Positions 53,401 to 61,645 of a stretch of 64,000 bases of DNA are shown here, piece after piece; positions within the stretch are counted from its first letter, which is position 1, and each line of letters opens with the position of its first letter. Source of the DNA: a virus; the IMG/VR virus record IMGVR_UViG_3300036770_003135, positions 1 to 64,000 of that record. One strand, written 5' to 3'. The notes beneath the pieces were generated by a model, which was given only the letters and a program-made list of their open reading frames with translations, did no database searches and had not been told where the DNA came from. Position numbers and translations under genes: made by a program.

Positions 53401-54236
53401 TCAACTACTTTTTGTCTTCCTAATTCACTTTTTATTGTTTGAGTTTTAGTTAATGTTGTACCTTTTGTATTATCTCTAGTATAGGTTGTAGGGTACATAT
53501 AAGGTACAGATAACGCGTGTCCCATAGGGGTTTCAACCAAAACAGAATATTTGTAAGTATAAAAATCTAATTGTAATTTAAAATTACCTGAAATACTATC
53601 ATATCTAGCATTAAATTTAGATAACATTAAAGTTAATTTTACAGCTTTTCCATAATAACCTTTTAATGTAAGATAAAATGGTGGGTAAGGTAAATGAAAA
53701 AAAGAACCATAAGGTGAATTAGCTCCAGATTCAAATAGAGCCCTACCTCTAATATCTTCTAATTGTATTGTAATAATTGGTGTAAAATCTAATCCTTGTC
53801 TAATCTGAATACTAGTTATACCCAACAATCCGTTATCTGTTTGGTTTAAACTTGTTTGTCTTATGTAAGATGAGTTTTCTTTTGTTTCTGGAATTTTTTC
53901 TAAACTTATTTGATTTTGAGCATTACCCTTAAGTGAATTTTGACCTGTTATTTCATTTGTATATTCATTATCCAAAAAACGTTTTTTTCCTGGATTTAAA
54001 AAATTAATTTCAGCTATAGAAATTGTTTGTATTGAGTCTAAATTTTGGGGTGTTCCAACAGCTAATTTTGTTCGTGGTAGTACACTACATTCCAAATTGG
54101 CATACATAACCAAATCTTCTTGTTTGACATATCTCTCTTTAACTTTACCATTACCATCAATTACCTTATTAGGGTCTACTATTGTAATGTTGTTATAATC
54201 AAATGCCACAAATATATTTTCTAAACTATCTACCAT
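47451..54236 (-). CDS. Giant hub-like tail protein with C-terminal wall-hydrolase-like domain
   Basis: At 2261 aa this is the largest protein in the window. Residues ~150-260 ('IQIRQGLDFTPIITIQLED', 'YYGKAVKLTLMLSKFNARYD') resemble hub/gp27-type beta-barrel modules. Residues ~1897-1958 ('YKNRSYTCNLSMMGNALIQP', 'GPYMITEVNHSISPGDF') match the end of gp27/VgrG-like hubs. Residues ~2035-2117 ('KLAIVIFSYLYFQNGTS', 'AANYNNFGGIDLL') look like a glucosaminidase or transglycosylase. A Gly-Asn-x-Ile-Pro-Glu repeat tract is inserted at ~1352-1377 and again at ~2119-2157. It probably combines the hub and tail lysozyme roles that T4 splits between gp27 and gp5. It overlaps the gp53-like gene by 11 nt. Confidence 0.72.
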   Translation of the reverse strand: MVDSLENIFVAFDYNNITIVDPNKVIDGNGKVKERYVKQEDLVMYANLECSVLPRTKLAVGTPQNLDSIQTISIAEINFLNPGKKRFLDNEYTNEITGQNSLKGNAQNQISLEKIPETKENSSYIRQTSLNQTDNGLLGITSIQIRQGLDFTPIITIQLEDIRGRALFESGANSPYGSFFHLPYPPFYLTLKGYYGKAVKLTLMLSKFNARYDSISGNFKLQLDFYTYKYSVLVETPMGHALSVPYMYPTTYTRDNTKGTTLTKTQTIKSELGRQKVVEVYQEYISKNLIPANFPPLTIKDLHETLSRFIKNDLNNFIETNLEPLTDIDIYQKDLDLYAKEVYWNAIDPTKKIGSWFELYIDKTNFYILNNGAKIYTIKKGYNPISVTSQLNALVTEFNRRLNDNKTVGQNSGSYKRISKVPLGKTQIIETKVTNKIDLNTFLYLFDVTEDDIDTEQTYKQRRGGSESVAQELQDFIINQFRNDIKDKGFYPINPITGKQDGTEKKITFFIFDGDIRFLSLISKMKKQVDGFKQEIEDDLTESLSLLLQNQQPIGFTPNIRNILAVFFANTEAFLRLMDDVHTKAWKQNKNPKRINAILGSKEPTADKNDEEIIYPWPQFIVSNQTEDKTTYELRYPGDQKLKDYVGAEDYTVWPEVQFVEEYIQALTERVSRDTSAKIVDNETKDVKRVSFNAIEFPIKNSVYFNQEIVKFIYEIFERLKYVIYYSKINKGNPQFVVNAVSEVEITNINQSFSDSNPINLLENLQLLQINSTNYESVLKEISNNGLSTSWQGWIRGVFNTSYINNQAKNSFTIKSLAEMSDLETTPKVSLTEKTRNDLINWLTGTTKNNMPDFTDTYPFTNEKWIKENLANGNATSFDRAYRTRNTISFSPEYKTLTNFKSINSQNINRPITHFIFKNTLPTTIPTNGDLKNYYNDRVDEFNKQLVTEGNIYYSPSYNGEVSFKQTTSIFNTPYFVNAIQNGVELQKTKNTYPYTQAAYLFLNSLPLITGKEKLNSYNNTTQTEFDYIFASLKKYGALHKLPYAWILKIGSIWYRYQKFIDEGIDILDDVWKNFDSVKNYDPLTTNKEKEYKFSASTTTGRIDYTIVLEKNEASGTIMNLGFYPKVINDFGYFYLDRQNIIANTYTNNDIQQVIDKKELNFLLTNLADIKYGKGVDNNQPNRTINVTSWSLYISADTNTFILLPSMGGNNQSKSECFTNSEISTSARLKIEITGNTSVYNGSVRNFWSAPNFGYFDNGNVIKPSYDSYLKEILPKTEKQQNFSINNNVINYSKIEELFSIFDTEILNSFRDEFLNFSKPITNFTTKLTDTKSVTIKYYNFQLLMRSLMTIGSGNAIPEGNAIPEGNVIPEGNVIPENSVNKLFDLAKKQIKQINSVINNFLEEDIYFLYGNPSNYNQRLFYSFSNLPLTDKFQWQKYTTTTPDVFPLTPTSTIQYKNELDVLKTYVGFSTINELGYTTNSYIFDFFIDFNVAFTEQNIKNFAPIIKLYATQKLNQNQSNIINTSQPLNEDLLIYSANLSDGKTFDIIQNISNKIARVKESNILVLEKIYSNDKDLDFIKNDILQTLPGNLTITTVIPLTNPGGFEFFKNKMDFYLLNNQSIIEQIINDFWPRLISSIGKIEKTEKKVNPNQLDGDPQTKLELWETFKAMNDKWIAGNDYKNKTLFEDVMLVDRASRNIGDKVLVDIFGLKDMIDPTKIMLNVDVLSFIQTIIETNGFVVMTLPSYINFYGLQNVSADARPKPEGTLEFANNLFGTFLNVDYRDSSSKLVCQFIDRPSQYVDLKDNVDYKFRDDAFDILKESENPMNESLLNKKDYDKSNKVVGFNVDIGVQNQQIFKSFSVGQNSGLATSEALEILNQMANQGGHRNIATQNMSLYSVYKNRSYTCNLSMMGNALIQPTMYFNLRYVPMFSGPYMITEVNHSISPGDFNTEIVGVRQPITSLPILENFLQGLRTNLVKKIEETIVKNAQPISPTNIINEKTRLGSQDKNSTATTQTPNCKPNVSQYSQFTETLSPTSENVVKFEQMKSAILSSITNASKSPNEKLAIVIFSYLYFQNGTSTGFAANYNNFGGIDLLQYWGPKSQYFETKLEYFCKNVSGNAIPEGNTIPEGNTNAIPEGNTIPEGNTKPEGNNTPNRNNQPTPNVNQVKPMAVFGSLALHTRFFVEWWGNNQRLQIVDITNSDENIVIESIAKFIIYNRDPSKIINDNGAFFESFKTSNKDDYDKLKKEIKIALNKYRNI
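47776..47880 (-). repeat. 18-bp tandem repeats (IPEGN), hub gene copy near the C-terminus
   Basis: Tandem 18-bp units (core ACCTTCCGGTATTG on the plus strand) encode Ile-Pro-Glu-Gly-Asn-x steps. One step is stretched by extra Asn codons. They lie just after the wall-hydrolase-like segment. The same unit recurs at 50104-50180 in the same gene. Confidence 0.85.
50104..50180 (-). repeat. 18-bp tandem repeats (IPEGN), hub gene internal copy
   Basis: About four 18-bp units with the same core as at 47776-47880, 2.2 kb away in the same gene and same frame. Both tracts start with the residues Ser-Gly-Asn-Ala-Ile-Pro-Glu, so they share an origin. Confidence 0.85.
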
Positions 54237-54549
54237 AAAAAAAGAACAGATTTTCTAATTGATTTTTATAATCTTGTAAAGAAGCTATTAAAGGAAATGG
54301 AATTGTCAATACTGAACCATCAGGTATATTCCATTCTTCACCACCAAAACTTGGGTTAGCTAATAATATTAGCCATCCAAAAGTTGGACTACCATAATAT
54401 TCTTGTGAAATTTTATCCAATCTTGATGAATTAATCTTATATATATAAGATTTATCAGTTACCTTTTGTGGTAAATTAACATAAGGGACAACTGTTTGTT
54501 GTCCTTCAATTAAAAATTGATCGTATCGTCCGTAGAATCTTATCGCCAT
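54226..54549 (-). CDS. Baseplate wedge protein, gp53/LysM-like
   Basis: A 107-aa protein with a LysM-like core: 'YKINSSRLDKISQEYYGSPTFGWLILLANP' followed by 'WNIPDGSVLTIPFP'. This is the pattern of T4 gp53 and related small LysM baseplate proteins that lock wedges around the hub. It starts overlapping the stop of the 1378-aa gene and ends overlapping the hub gene. T4 gp53 is longer (about 196 aa), so this is a compact form. Confidence 0.8.
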   Translation of the reverse strand: MAIRFYGRYDQFLIEGQQTVVPYVNLPQKVTDKSYIYKINSSRLDKISQEYYGSPTFGWLILLANPSFGGEEWNIPDGSVLTIPFPLIASLQDYKNQLENLFFFYGR

Positions 54550-57500
54550 TAGTTGAATGTTATTTTACCATTATATGTTGATTTATCATCATTTGCATTT
54601 TCTGTTGCGTATAGTGATTGAATTTGTTCTTTTTGTTCCGCAGTTCCTAAAGTTGGTGAAGTAATATATTGACACACTCTCTCTACTCCTGGTTTATACA
54701 TAATAGTACTTAATCCTCTTGTTAACTTTCTATAATTTTGTTTTCGTTTTAATTTATTAAAAATTTGATTTTCACGTATTAATTCTCTAGAATATTGAAA
54801 GTCCAATTGAAGTATACGAATATTAAATCTTTTTAATAAAAGTGTATATGTTCGTCTATTAGTGATTCTAAGTAACTCATCCTCTCTTAAAACGTATTTT
54901 AAGAATTCTTGTCGTTTTGTTTTATTATTTAATATTCTTGCCATTATAACAAAAAAATCTTTTTCAGTATCGTCTTCAAAGATATTATCAGCAACTAAAT
55001 CAAAAGGTTTTTCAGGATTTTCTGGTTCGTAAAAAGCTATCTTGGTGTTATCTTCACTAAGTAGTTCTACATATTGATTCATAGCATCTTCCAATTTTCC
55101 GAAATCAGTTTTCAAAGTTTCTAAAGTATCACCAGATATATTATATATTTGAGCAGAACCTCTACTATTTATCTTCCCATCAATTTCAGTTGTAACTACA
55201 TTTATTTTTCTAATTGTTTGAACATATTTTTCTTGTAAGGTAACAATTTCTTGTGCATTAGTACCAAGTGAAGTAATTAATTGTTCGGAATAATCAGAGA
55301 TATATTGTTTCATATTTGCCCTAATATACCTCATAACACTCGTTAAGTTATTATATTCGTCAGTTGTATAAGATTCTTTAATTTTTGATAAAATTGGGTC
55401 GGTATCATTATCAATGGAATCATATACTCTTTCTAAAGTACTATTTAAAAGTTCTTCCCAATTTTCAGATTTACCAAAAATTTTAATTGTTTTATCATTA
55501 CCCACATTCCCCTCACTGTAATTTCTTTTAGCATTAAGTATCTGTACAAATCCTATATTATTTTCTCTTTGAACACTTTCTAATATATTAACAAGACCTG
55601 AAAAATAGTTAGACGTTGATGATAATAGTTTATCCATAATTGATTTATAGTTAATATCACCAATTTCACCACCTTCGCCACCTTGTTCATCAGGTAATGT
55701 TAATACTATAGTTCCAATTGTGTCACCACCATCATTAATTCTAAATCTTTGATTACCTGAAGTGTTTACTGACAATTTCAATTTATCAAAGAAATCTTTA
55801 GACACTTTAGACAAGTCTTCAGTTGGGGTTGCTCTTTCGTCATAAATTTCAGTGTTAGCATAAAAATTAAATGATAATGCGTTTTGTAACTCTTCCACTG
55901 GTTTTGCGATACCCATACCACCTATAATTTTGAAATTCATACTTACATTAACAATCATTGGTTGTACACCAATTCCTTCGGGGTTTTGGTCTAATAAAGG
56001 TTCATAAGTAAAACTAACACCATCTGGTACAATCTTAGTATGAAAAAAATCACCAATTCTTAAAACTAAAATAGGAGGAGCTCCAAATGACGTATTTAAA
56101 GCATTAGTTTGTGTTAATTGATTATCAATTCCAACAGTAGGTATAGTTTCACCAGGTCTTACGCATTGATTTAAAAAAACAAGTCTAGAATTTAAACCTT
56201 CAGGTGTTGTCGAATGAAAAGTAGGACTAAAATATTTTAGTTTTTCTCTTATTGAATCATATATCATTGGAGTGTCTTCCTTTATCATATCAAAATAATC
56301 ACATTCAGTTAAAAAATTTCTTAATATTTTTTTTGTGAAACTTTGTTTTAATCTGTCCAAGATATCACGATTGTCTGTTGGTTTATTTCCAGTTTCTTGT
56401 ATTTGTTCATCAACTCCAATATTACTTGGTAATGTACCATAATCTGGGTTACCACTTGGGTCTTTATAAATTTCATTAAATAACTTAGTCGCGTCATCTG
56501 GATTTGATGTGTTATTTAAAGCTCTAGTAATTTGTTTAATTGTTGATGGTTCTAAATTTGGGAATCTTCTAGCTAATTCATATATATCGTATTTTACACA
56601 TCCAGCAAAAAAAGATTCAATTATTGAATCAACTTTTTCTTTTCTCGCACCCTTTAATTGTTTTCTAACAATAACATTTAATATTGATGGGTGGTCAACA
56701 ACTATTTTCCAACTTAATGTTCCACTTCTTGATGTCTCTTTATAAGTATACATAGGTTCTGGTCTACCTAAAAAACTTGTTCCTTGGAAGGATGCTGTAC
56801 TAGAATCTGAAAATTTTAAATCATATGGTGGAAACCACATAATTCTACCCCCATTAGGTCCTTTTTCACAATTAGGTAAGTCATCTACAGTGAAACCAGG
56901 TCTACTTGAAGTTCTCCAAGCTAGATTCTCTATTGAGAACATATATTTTTTAGCATAAAAATTACCTTGATTATTTCTTTGAATATTGGTTGAATCACTC
57001 CCTCTTAAAGGAACAATATTTAAATTAAATGTTTTGTCTAAAATAGAACTTGGGAATCTTCTATTTTCTGTTGTTATACCAGCTTTCTTTTGTAAATCAT
57101 TATAAGTGTAATAAGGAGTATCTTTAGTAAAAACTCTACCATACTCAATACCTTCTTCAGTACCTCTAGCATTATCAACATAACTCAATACTTTTGAACC
57201 TTTAGTTATTTCTTTATACCCATCATTAAAAACTTTACTAACTTGATTAATTGCATTACCAACGTGTTTTAATTTACTTTTACCTGTAACTTTATCGGCA
57301 GAATCAATTAATCTTTGAGTTTCATCTAAAATAGACCCAGGCTTTAATTTTACATTAGTTGAAATACTTTTTTGATATTGTGAAGCAATTTGGTAGGCAT
57401 CTTTATCTGTTTTTCCTAATCCACCACCAATTGTTGCTTTTTTACCAGCACTATTTCTAGTCTTAGGGGAAATCCAAGTAAATCCACCATTTAAACTACC

Positions 57501-58685
57501 ACCTTCAATAACTGGAAATCCTACCAAACCAAAGTTTAAAGCACTCTCATTACCTTCATACAAAATACTTAAATCCGTAGGTCCATAAACTGGAGACTTA
57601 ACTTGTTTTCCAAATTCATTAACGGGTATTTGATTACTTGGTGAATTTATATCTCCAGGTTCTTTTTTAGAAGACCCAACATAATATCCATTTTCAGTTG
57701 CTCCTGAATTATTTGATAATCCTTTAATACCTTTGGTATAATTTGAATAATTCGGTTGAAATCTATTTAAGTTAATATTTTTAAATAATTCAAACCTTTG
57801 TCCATTACCAGTATTTCCTAAAAATAATAATGATGGGTTTCCTCTTAGACTTAAGATAGGTCCTAAAGAACCACTTCCTAAATTATTTAATGAACCTAAA
57901 GCAATGGCAGTCTGATTTGTTTGACTATTATTAAGAACATCATTGAAATAATCTCCAGGAATAGTTGACGCAGGGAAAAATGAATTAGATATTCTAGAAA
58001 TGAAATTATTTGTAACAGTTGTTGGGGCTTCAGGTGTTGTTATAGTATAATTGTTATTAACAACATATCTAAGATTTCTAATAGTTTCTACATTAATCCT
58101 ATCTTCAAATAATGTTTTCAATTTTCTAGCAGACATCATTGCTAATGTTGAGTCCTGAGATAAAAATCCAGCATCACCACTTGGGTTACTAGATAATAAT
58201 ACTTGTTGTGGTGAATAACTAGATGGTATAAATGTAGGCGGTTCCCAATATGGTAAGTGTATTTTATCGGTTATTCCTTCATTAGAAACAAAATACATAG
58301 AAGTAAATCCACCTTCGGGTCCATATCTATTTTCATTATAACTAACATCAATCCAACTTTCATTTAATAAATCCATATTAGTATCAGTTGGACTATATTC
58401 ACCACTATTAGAATTACGTTGACGATAATTTAATGTTACTCTATTATTAAACCCACCAAAAGGACCAAATTGATTTAAAGGATATAATTCAGTTAAATAA
58501 GGTGGTCTATTAATTAATTGATTTGGTGAGTCTATAACTGAAAAGTCAGATAAAGTTATAGATTGGTTATAAGATGAAGTATTTGGAGTAAATTCACCTT
58601 GTATTAAATATGGGGGGAGGTTTTTTGCTAACAAAACCCCTCTCCATTGTTCTGTTATATCTAATGTTAAGTTACTTAATGACAT
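54549..58685 (-). CDS. Large tail/baseplate structural protein (1378 aa)
   Basis: A 1378-aa protein between tape measure and gp53-like genes. Residues ~577-665 ('KKYMFSIENLAWRTSSRPGF', 'IMWFPPYDLKFSDSSTAS', 'YTYKETSRSGTLSWKIVVDH') and ~873-928 ('VLRIGDFFHTKIVPDGVSF', 'QPMIVNVSMNFKIIGG') look like two tube-like beta modules, as expected for a baseplate-tube junction protein. In T4 the gp48/gp54 pair does this work, so this may be a fused or expanded equivalent; that is inference. Residues ~1100-1250 are helical. A TATTTAT box lies 14 nt before the ATG. Confidence 0.62.
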   Translation of the reverse strand: MSLSNLTLDITEQWRGVLLAKNLPPYLIQGEFTPNTSSYNQSITLSDFSVIDSPNQLINRPPYLTELYPLNQFGPFGGFNNRVTLNYRQRNSNSGEYSPTDTNMDLLNESWIDVSYNENRYGPEGGFTSMYFVSNEGITDKIHLPYWEPPTFIPSSYSPQQVLLSSNPSGDAGFLSQDSTLAMMSARKLKTLFEDRINVETIRNLRYVVNNNYTITTPEAPTTVTNNFISRISNSFFPASTIPGDYFNDVLNNSQTNQTAIALGSLNNLGSGSLGPILSLRGNPSLLFLGNTGNGQRFELFKNINLNRFQPNYSNYTKGIKGLSNNSGATENGYYVGSSKKEPGDINSPSNQIPVNEFGKQVKSPVYGPTDLSILYEGNESALNFGLVGFPVIEGGSLNGGFTWISPKTRNSAGKKATIGGGLGKTDKDAYQIASQYQKSISTNVKLKPGSILDETQRLIDSADKVTGKSKLKHVGNAINQVSKVFNDGYKEITKGSKVLSYVDNARGTEEGIEYGRVFTKDTPYYTYNDLQKKAGITTENRRFPSSILDKTFNLNIVPLRGSDSTNIQRNNQGNFYAKKYMFSIENLAWRTSSRPGFTVDDLPNCEKGPNGGRIMWFPPYDLKFSDSSTASFQGTSFLGRPEPMYTYKETSRSGTLSWKIVVDHPSILNVIVRKQLKGARKEKVDSIIESFFAGCVKYDIYELARRFPNLEPSTIKQITRALNNTSNPDDATKLFNEIYKDPSGNPDYGTLPSNIGVDEQIQETGNKPTDNRDILDRLKQSFTKKILRNFLTECDYFDMIKEDTPMIYDSIREKLKYFSPTFHSTTPEGLNSRLVFLNQCVRPGETIPTVGIDNQLTQTNALNTSFGAPPILVLRIGDFFHTKIVPDGVSFTYEPLLDQNPEGIGVQPMIVNVSMNFKIIGGMGIAKPVEELQNALSFNFYANTEIYDERATPTEDLSKVSKDFFDKLKLSVNTSGNQRFRINDGGDTIGTIVLTLPDEQGGEGGEIGDINYKSIMDKLLSSTSNYFSGLVNILESVQRENNIGFVQILNAKRNYSEGNVGNDKTIKIFGKSENWEELLNSTLERVYDSIDNDTDPILSKIKESYTTDEYNNLTSVMRYIRANMKQYISDYSEQLITSLGTNAQEIVTLQEKYVQTIRKINVVTTEIDGKINSRGSAQIYNISGDTLETLKTDFGKLEDAMNQYVELLSEDNTKIAFYEPENPEKPFDLVADNIFEDDTEKDFFVIMARILNNKTKRQEFLKYVLREDELLRITNRRTYTLLLKRFNIRILQLDFQYSRELIRENQIFNKLKRKQNYRKLTRGLSTIMYKPGVERVCQYITSPTLGTAEQKEQIQSLYATENANDDKSTYNGKITFN

Positions 58686-58699
58686 TATCTATTTTATTT

Positions 58700-58706
58700 A
58701 TAAATA
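58700..58706 (-). promoter_or_regulatory. TATTTAT box before 1378-aa gene
   Basis: TATTTAT in gene direction, 14 nt before the ATG at 58685, in a short A/T hairpin. The copy reads TATTTATAAATA, so it contains the T4 late box TATAAATA too. Confidence 0.45.
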
Positions 58707-58711
58707 GATTA

Positions 58712-60667
58712 TTACCCAAATTTTTCTCTATTCTTTTTATATCTTATTTCAGTTGGTGAGATTGTACCATTAGGTGCATTTAATTTATGTATTTCATTTT
58801 TAATTGTATTGATTAATCCAACATCTCGTAAAACATTTTCCATTTCTGACTTGTTAATGGTATTACCCATTACATTTATATTTAATGTTAAATTAACATT
58901 TGTACTTGTATTTGTATTTAAATTTGTACTAAAAGAATCTTGTTTTTCTCCACTACTTAACATTTTATTAGGATCACCAGCAATAATCATATCTCGTTGG
59001 TCTAATGAAAATGCACCAAATTCTCCAGTTAATACTCTACCATTAGTACCTGGAAATGATACTAAGTCCTTAGCAGGATTTGGAGCTTCTGTTCTTATAA
59101 TTGTTCCACCACTCAACACAGTCTTAAGATTCGTAATTACAGGTCCTAATGTGTCTTCAGCTAAATTTTTAACTTGTTCTCCAAGTCTAGAAAAAACTTG
59201 AATCATTTTATTTTCACTATTAATAAACTGATTCCAATTTGCTGCGGCTTCATCTGTAAATTTGGTTGATATTTTATTGAAAAAATTATACATATTTTCA
59301 CCCGCTTGTTTAAATCCATCCAATGTTTTACCATCTAAAATACTATCAAACATTTGTTGTATTCCACTATCCATACTTTCTCTAATTTCTTTAGTATTGA
59401 AGGTATTAGTAAATGTTTCACTTATTGATTTATACATTTGAACTTCGGCTTGCATAATATCTTCACCAGATTTTGTCCCAGCAAAAGCATAACCAGTAGC
59501 GTTTTTCATTGCCATTAAACTTGCATCAATACTCCCCAATACAGATAGTTGGTCTACTGCCAATTCTTCCATTTTCTTAGGTGGTAATTTTAATTTCTCA
59601 ATATCATCAGGACTTAATTGAGATATTAGTTTTTCTTTTGTTTGACCTTTTTCATCCGTGACTTTAATCCTATATTCACCATCCTTTCCTTTTTCTGCCA
59701 TATTGGCAATTAGTTGTCTCGTTTCCTTTGATGCAAATTGGTCAACATCAGGAAATTTAATTTTTTTCATTTTATCTTCTAACTCAGCACTACCTAAGGC
59801 CATCTTAGTTAATTCAGAATAACTCATACTCATAGCCTTACTTATTTCCATCAATCTACCCTTAGCTCCAGGCATAATTTCAAAGTTACCCTCTTTACCC
59901 ATTGTTACAAAACTTTTTGTCATTTGTACAATTTGGTTTTGTAATTCAGCAGGGTCATTACGTGATAGATTCATTAATCTAAGTGGGTCTAACAATTGTG
60001 ATTGAGTTACACCTAATCTTTGTAATGCCGCAGCAGTTTCTATTGCACCTTCAGGATTGAAAACTTTATCTGCAAATTGTAAAGTTTCCTTCATATTAAT
60101 TCTTAAAGAAGATGCTTGTGCTGCCATTTTTGCTAAACCTTCAACACCACCTTGGAAGGTATATTTGTTAAGGGCATCCATATTCTGTATAACATTCTCA
60201 CTAACGGATTCAACATTTAAACCTAAAGTTCTTGCTGTGTCAACAACCTTTTGCATTTGTTCAGTTGTCTGATATACAGAATATCCAGCATTTTTAAAAT
60301 TTTCAACAATACTACCAATTGATTCATTGGTTACTTTTGTCATAGCAAATAATTTATCATATGATTCAGAACTTAGAACCACATTTCGATTAAGTTTTGA
60401 TGCTATTTCAGTTTGAATTGTATTAATATCATCAAAAGTACCTCCCATCTTAGCAACACTTTGATAAGCGTCAGTCATACTTTGTTTGATAATACCAATT
60501 TGTTCTCTACCTTGTCCAAATGACTTGGCTATTGATGTCGCCTTTTCATCAACATCAAAAAAAACATCTCTCATTGCTTTTTGGTCAAATAAAGAACCAA
60601 TACTTTCACCAATAGGACCACTAAGTGAACGTACATATCTACCTAAACCATCTAAACCACCTGCCAT
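58712..60667 (-). CDS. Tail tape measure-like protein
   Basis: A 651-aa, mainly helical protein starting MAGGLDGLGRYVRSLSGPIGESIGSLFD. It shows tape-measure traits: Ala/Gly/Ser-rich helices ('FGQGREQIGIIKQSMTDAYQ'), repeated 'ALNKYTFQGGVEGLAKMAAQAS'-type segments and a disordered Asn/Thr-rich tract near residues 590-615. Tape measure proteins set tail length and pass through the tube. Length is close to T4 gp29 (about 590 aa). It follows the gp26-like gene and its small overlapping partner, the usual chaperone-then-tape order. Confidence 0.8.
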   Translation of the reverse strand: MAGGLDGLGRYVRSLSGPIGESIGSLFDQKAMRDVFFDVDEKATSIAKSFGQGREQIGIIKQSMTDAYQSVAKMGGTFDDINTIQTEIASKLNRNVVLSSESYDKLFAMTKVTNESIGSIVENFKNAGYSVYQTTEQMQKVVDTARTLGLNVESVSENVIQNMDALNKYTFQGGVEGLAKMAAQASSLRINMKETLQFADKVFNPEGAIETAAALQRLGVTQSQLLDPLRLMNLSRNDPAELQNQIVQMTKSFVTMGKEGNFEIMPGAKGRLMEISKAMSMSYSELTKMALGSAELEDKMKKIKFPDVDQFASKETRQLIANMAEKGKDGEYRIKVTDEKGQTKEKLISQLSPDDIEKLKLPPKKMEELAVDQLSVLGSIDASLMAMKNATGYAFAGTKSGEDIMQAEVQMYKSISETFTNTFNTKEIRESMDSGIQQMFDSILDGKTLDGFKQAGENMYNFFNKISTKFTDEAAANWNQFINSENKMIQVFSRLGEQVKNLAEDTLGPVITNLKTVLSGGTIIRTEAPNPAKDLVSFPGTNGRVLTGEFGAFSLDQRDMIIAGDPNKMLSSGEKQDSFSTNLNTNTSTNVNLTLNINVMGNTINKSEMENVLRDVGLINTIKNEIHKLNAPNGTISPTEIRYKKNREKFG

Positions 60668-60682
60668 AAATTATTATTTACT

Positions 60683-60689
60683 ATAAATA
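60683..60689 (-). promoter_or_regulatory. TATTTAT box before tape measure gene
   Basis: TATTTAT in gene direction, 15 nt before the ATG at 60667. Confidence 0.42.
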
Positions 60690-60697
60690 TGAAATTT

Positions 60698-60886
60698 TTA
60701 ATTTTCTTTAGGTGTATTAGTTTCTACTATTTTATTTATTAGGTATTTTCTAACATAAGTTGGGATGTTCAAGAATTCCGAATAAGATGTTCTCAGAAAT
60801 CTTGCCATTAAATAATATTCATCCAACAAATATTTTGAATAACTAGAAGAAAGGACGAAAAAATTCAACCCCAAAGGTGATTTCAT
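60698..60886 (-). CDS. Small protein overlapping gp26-like gene; possible frameshift extension
   Basis: A 62-aa frame from 60886, or 36 aa from an internal ATG at 60808 (MARFLRTSYSEFLNIPTYVR). It overlaps the 3' end of the gp26-like gene by 44 nt in another frame and precedes the tape measure gene. The helical 'YYLMARFLRTSYSEFLNIPTYVRKYLINKI' resembles C-terminal parts of tail assembly chaperones, which are often made by programmed frameshifting. Reaching it from the upstream frame needs a +1 (or -2) shift. Independent start and frameshift are both possible. Confidence 0.55.
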   Translation of the reverse strand: MKSPLGLNFFVLSSSYSKYLLDEYYLMARFLRTSYSEFLNIPTYVRKYLINKIVETNTPKEN

Positions 60887-61601
60887 ATTTCACCGTTTCT
60901 CCTGATGGGGCTGTTGTTGTTTTTTTTAAATCTAATGATGGTATATTATCCTTTAAAAATTTTCTAATATATTTTGAGTCCCCAATTGGTAAAGTGTCTA
61001 TAAATTTAGATATGTAACTTCTATCGTTATTTTCATTTACCTCCAAGATTTGTTTATTTAATCTCCAAGTTATTCTTGGTGGTACTAAATTAGCTGGATA
61101 ATTATCAGCCATTTTATCAAGTTCTAATTGGTCTGAATAAGTCAAAGGTTTTAATTTAACTACAGCACCAGTCATAGGTAAAGTTACCAAATAAGTACCA
61201 TCATCATTTGGCATAACTTCAACTTTTTTAATATTTAATTCGTCTAAAACTATTGTCTCATCAAAATTTTTACCAGTTTTTGGATCGTTAAGTGTGATTG
61301 TATATTCAGAACCAAATGATGTATTTCTTAAAAATATTAAAATTGCCTCAACATCACTATCAACAAGTTCTTCAGGTTTTATATCTGGTTCATAAATTTT
61401 TGACCTTAATAGTTGTAAAACTATATTATTATTTGCATTAGACGCTGCATTTATTAAAAAATTTTCATCGTTAGCTGTCAAATATCCAACTTTAATTGAT
61501 TTTTTTTTGTTTTTGTAAAAAATACCCTTTGTTGGTAGTTGTACTACATCGTGAGCTAAAGGTAAATTTGTGTGAGCTGATTGTATTAAATCTTTGTCCA
61601 T
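60843..61601 (-). CDS. Baseplate hub/tail assembly protein, gp26-like
   Basis: About 252 aa from ATG 61601. An in-frame ATG at 61655 lies in the upstream terminator and would add a Phe/Tyr/Ile-rich leader, so I reject it. The sequence 'VVQLPTKGIFYKNKKKSIKV' and 'LTANDENFLINAA' then 'LVDSDVEAILIFLRNTSFGSEYTI' fits the T4 gp26-type baseplate family. It probably acts in baseplate hub assembly or as a chaperone for the tape measure. Three TATTTAT boxes lie upstream, after the tube terminator. Confidence 0.78.
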   Translation of the reverse strand: MDKDLIQSAHTNLPLAHDVVQLPTKGIFYKNKKKSIKVGYLTANDENFLINAASNANNNIVLQLLRSKIYEPDIKPEELVDSDVEAILIFLRNTSFGSEYTITLNDPKTGKNFDETIVLDELNIKKVEVMPNDDGTYLVTLPMTGAVVKLKPLTYSDQLELDKMADNYPANLVPPRITWRLNKQILEVNENNDRSYISKFIDTLPIGDSKYIRKFLKDNIPSLDLKKTTTAPSGETVKYEITFGVEFFRPFF

Positions 61602-61624
61602 TTTTTTTATTTTAAAAATAAAGT

Positions 61625-61644
61625 ATAAATAAATATTATAAATA
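61625..61644 (-). promoter_or_regulatory. Cluster of three TATTTAT boxes before gp26-like gene
   Basis: In gene direction TATTTAT occurs at 61638-61644, 61629-61635 and 61625-61631, the last two overlapping. The nearest ends 23 nt before the ATG at 61601. They follow directly after the tube-gene terminator. Confidence 0.48.
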
Positions 61645-61645
61645 A

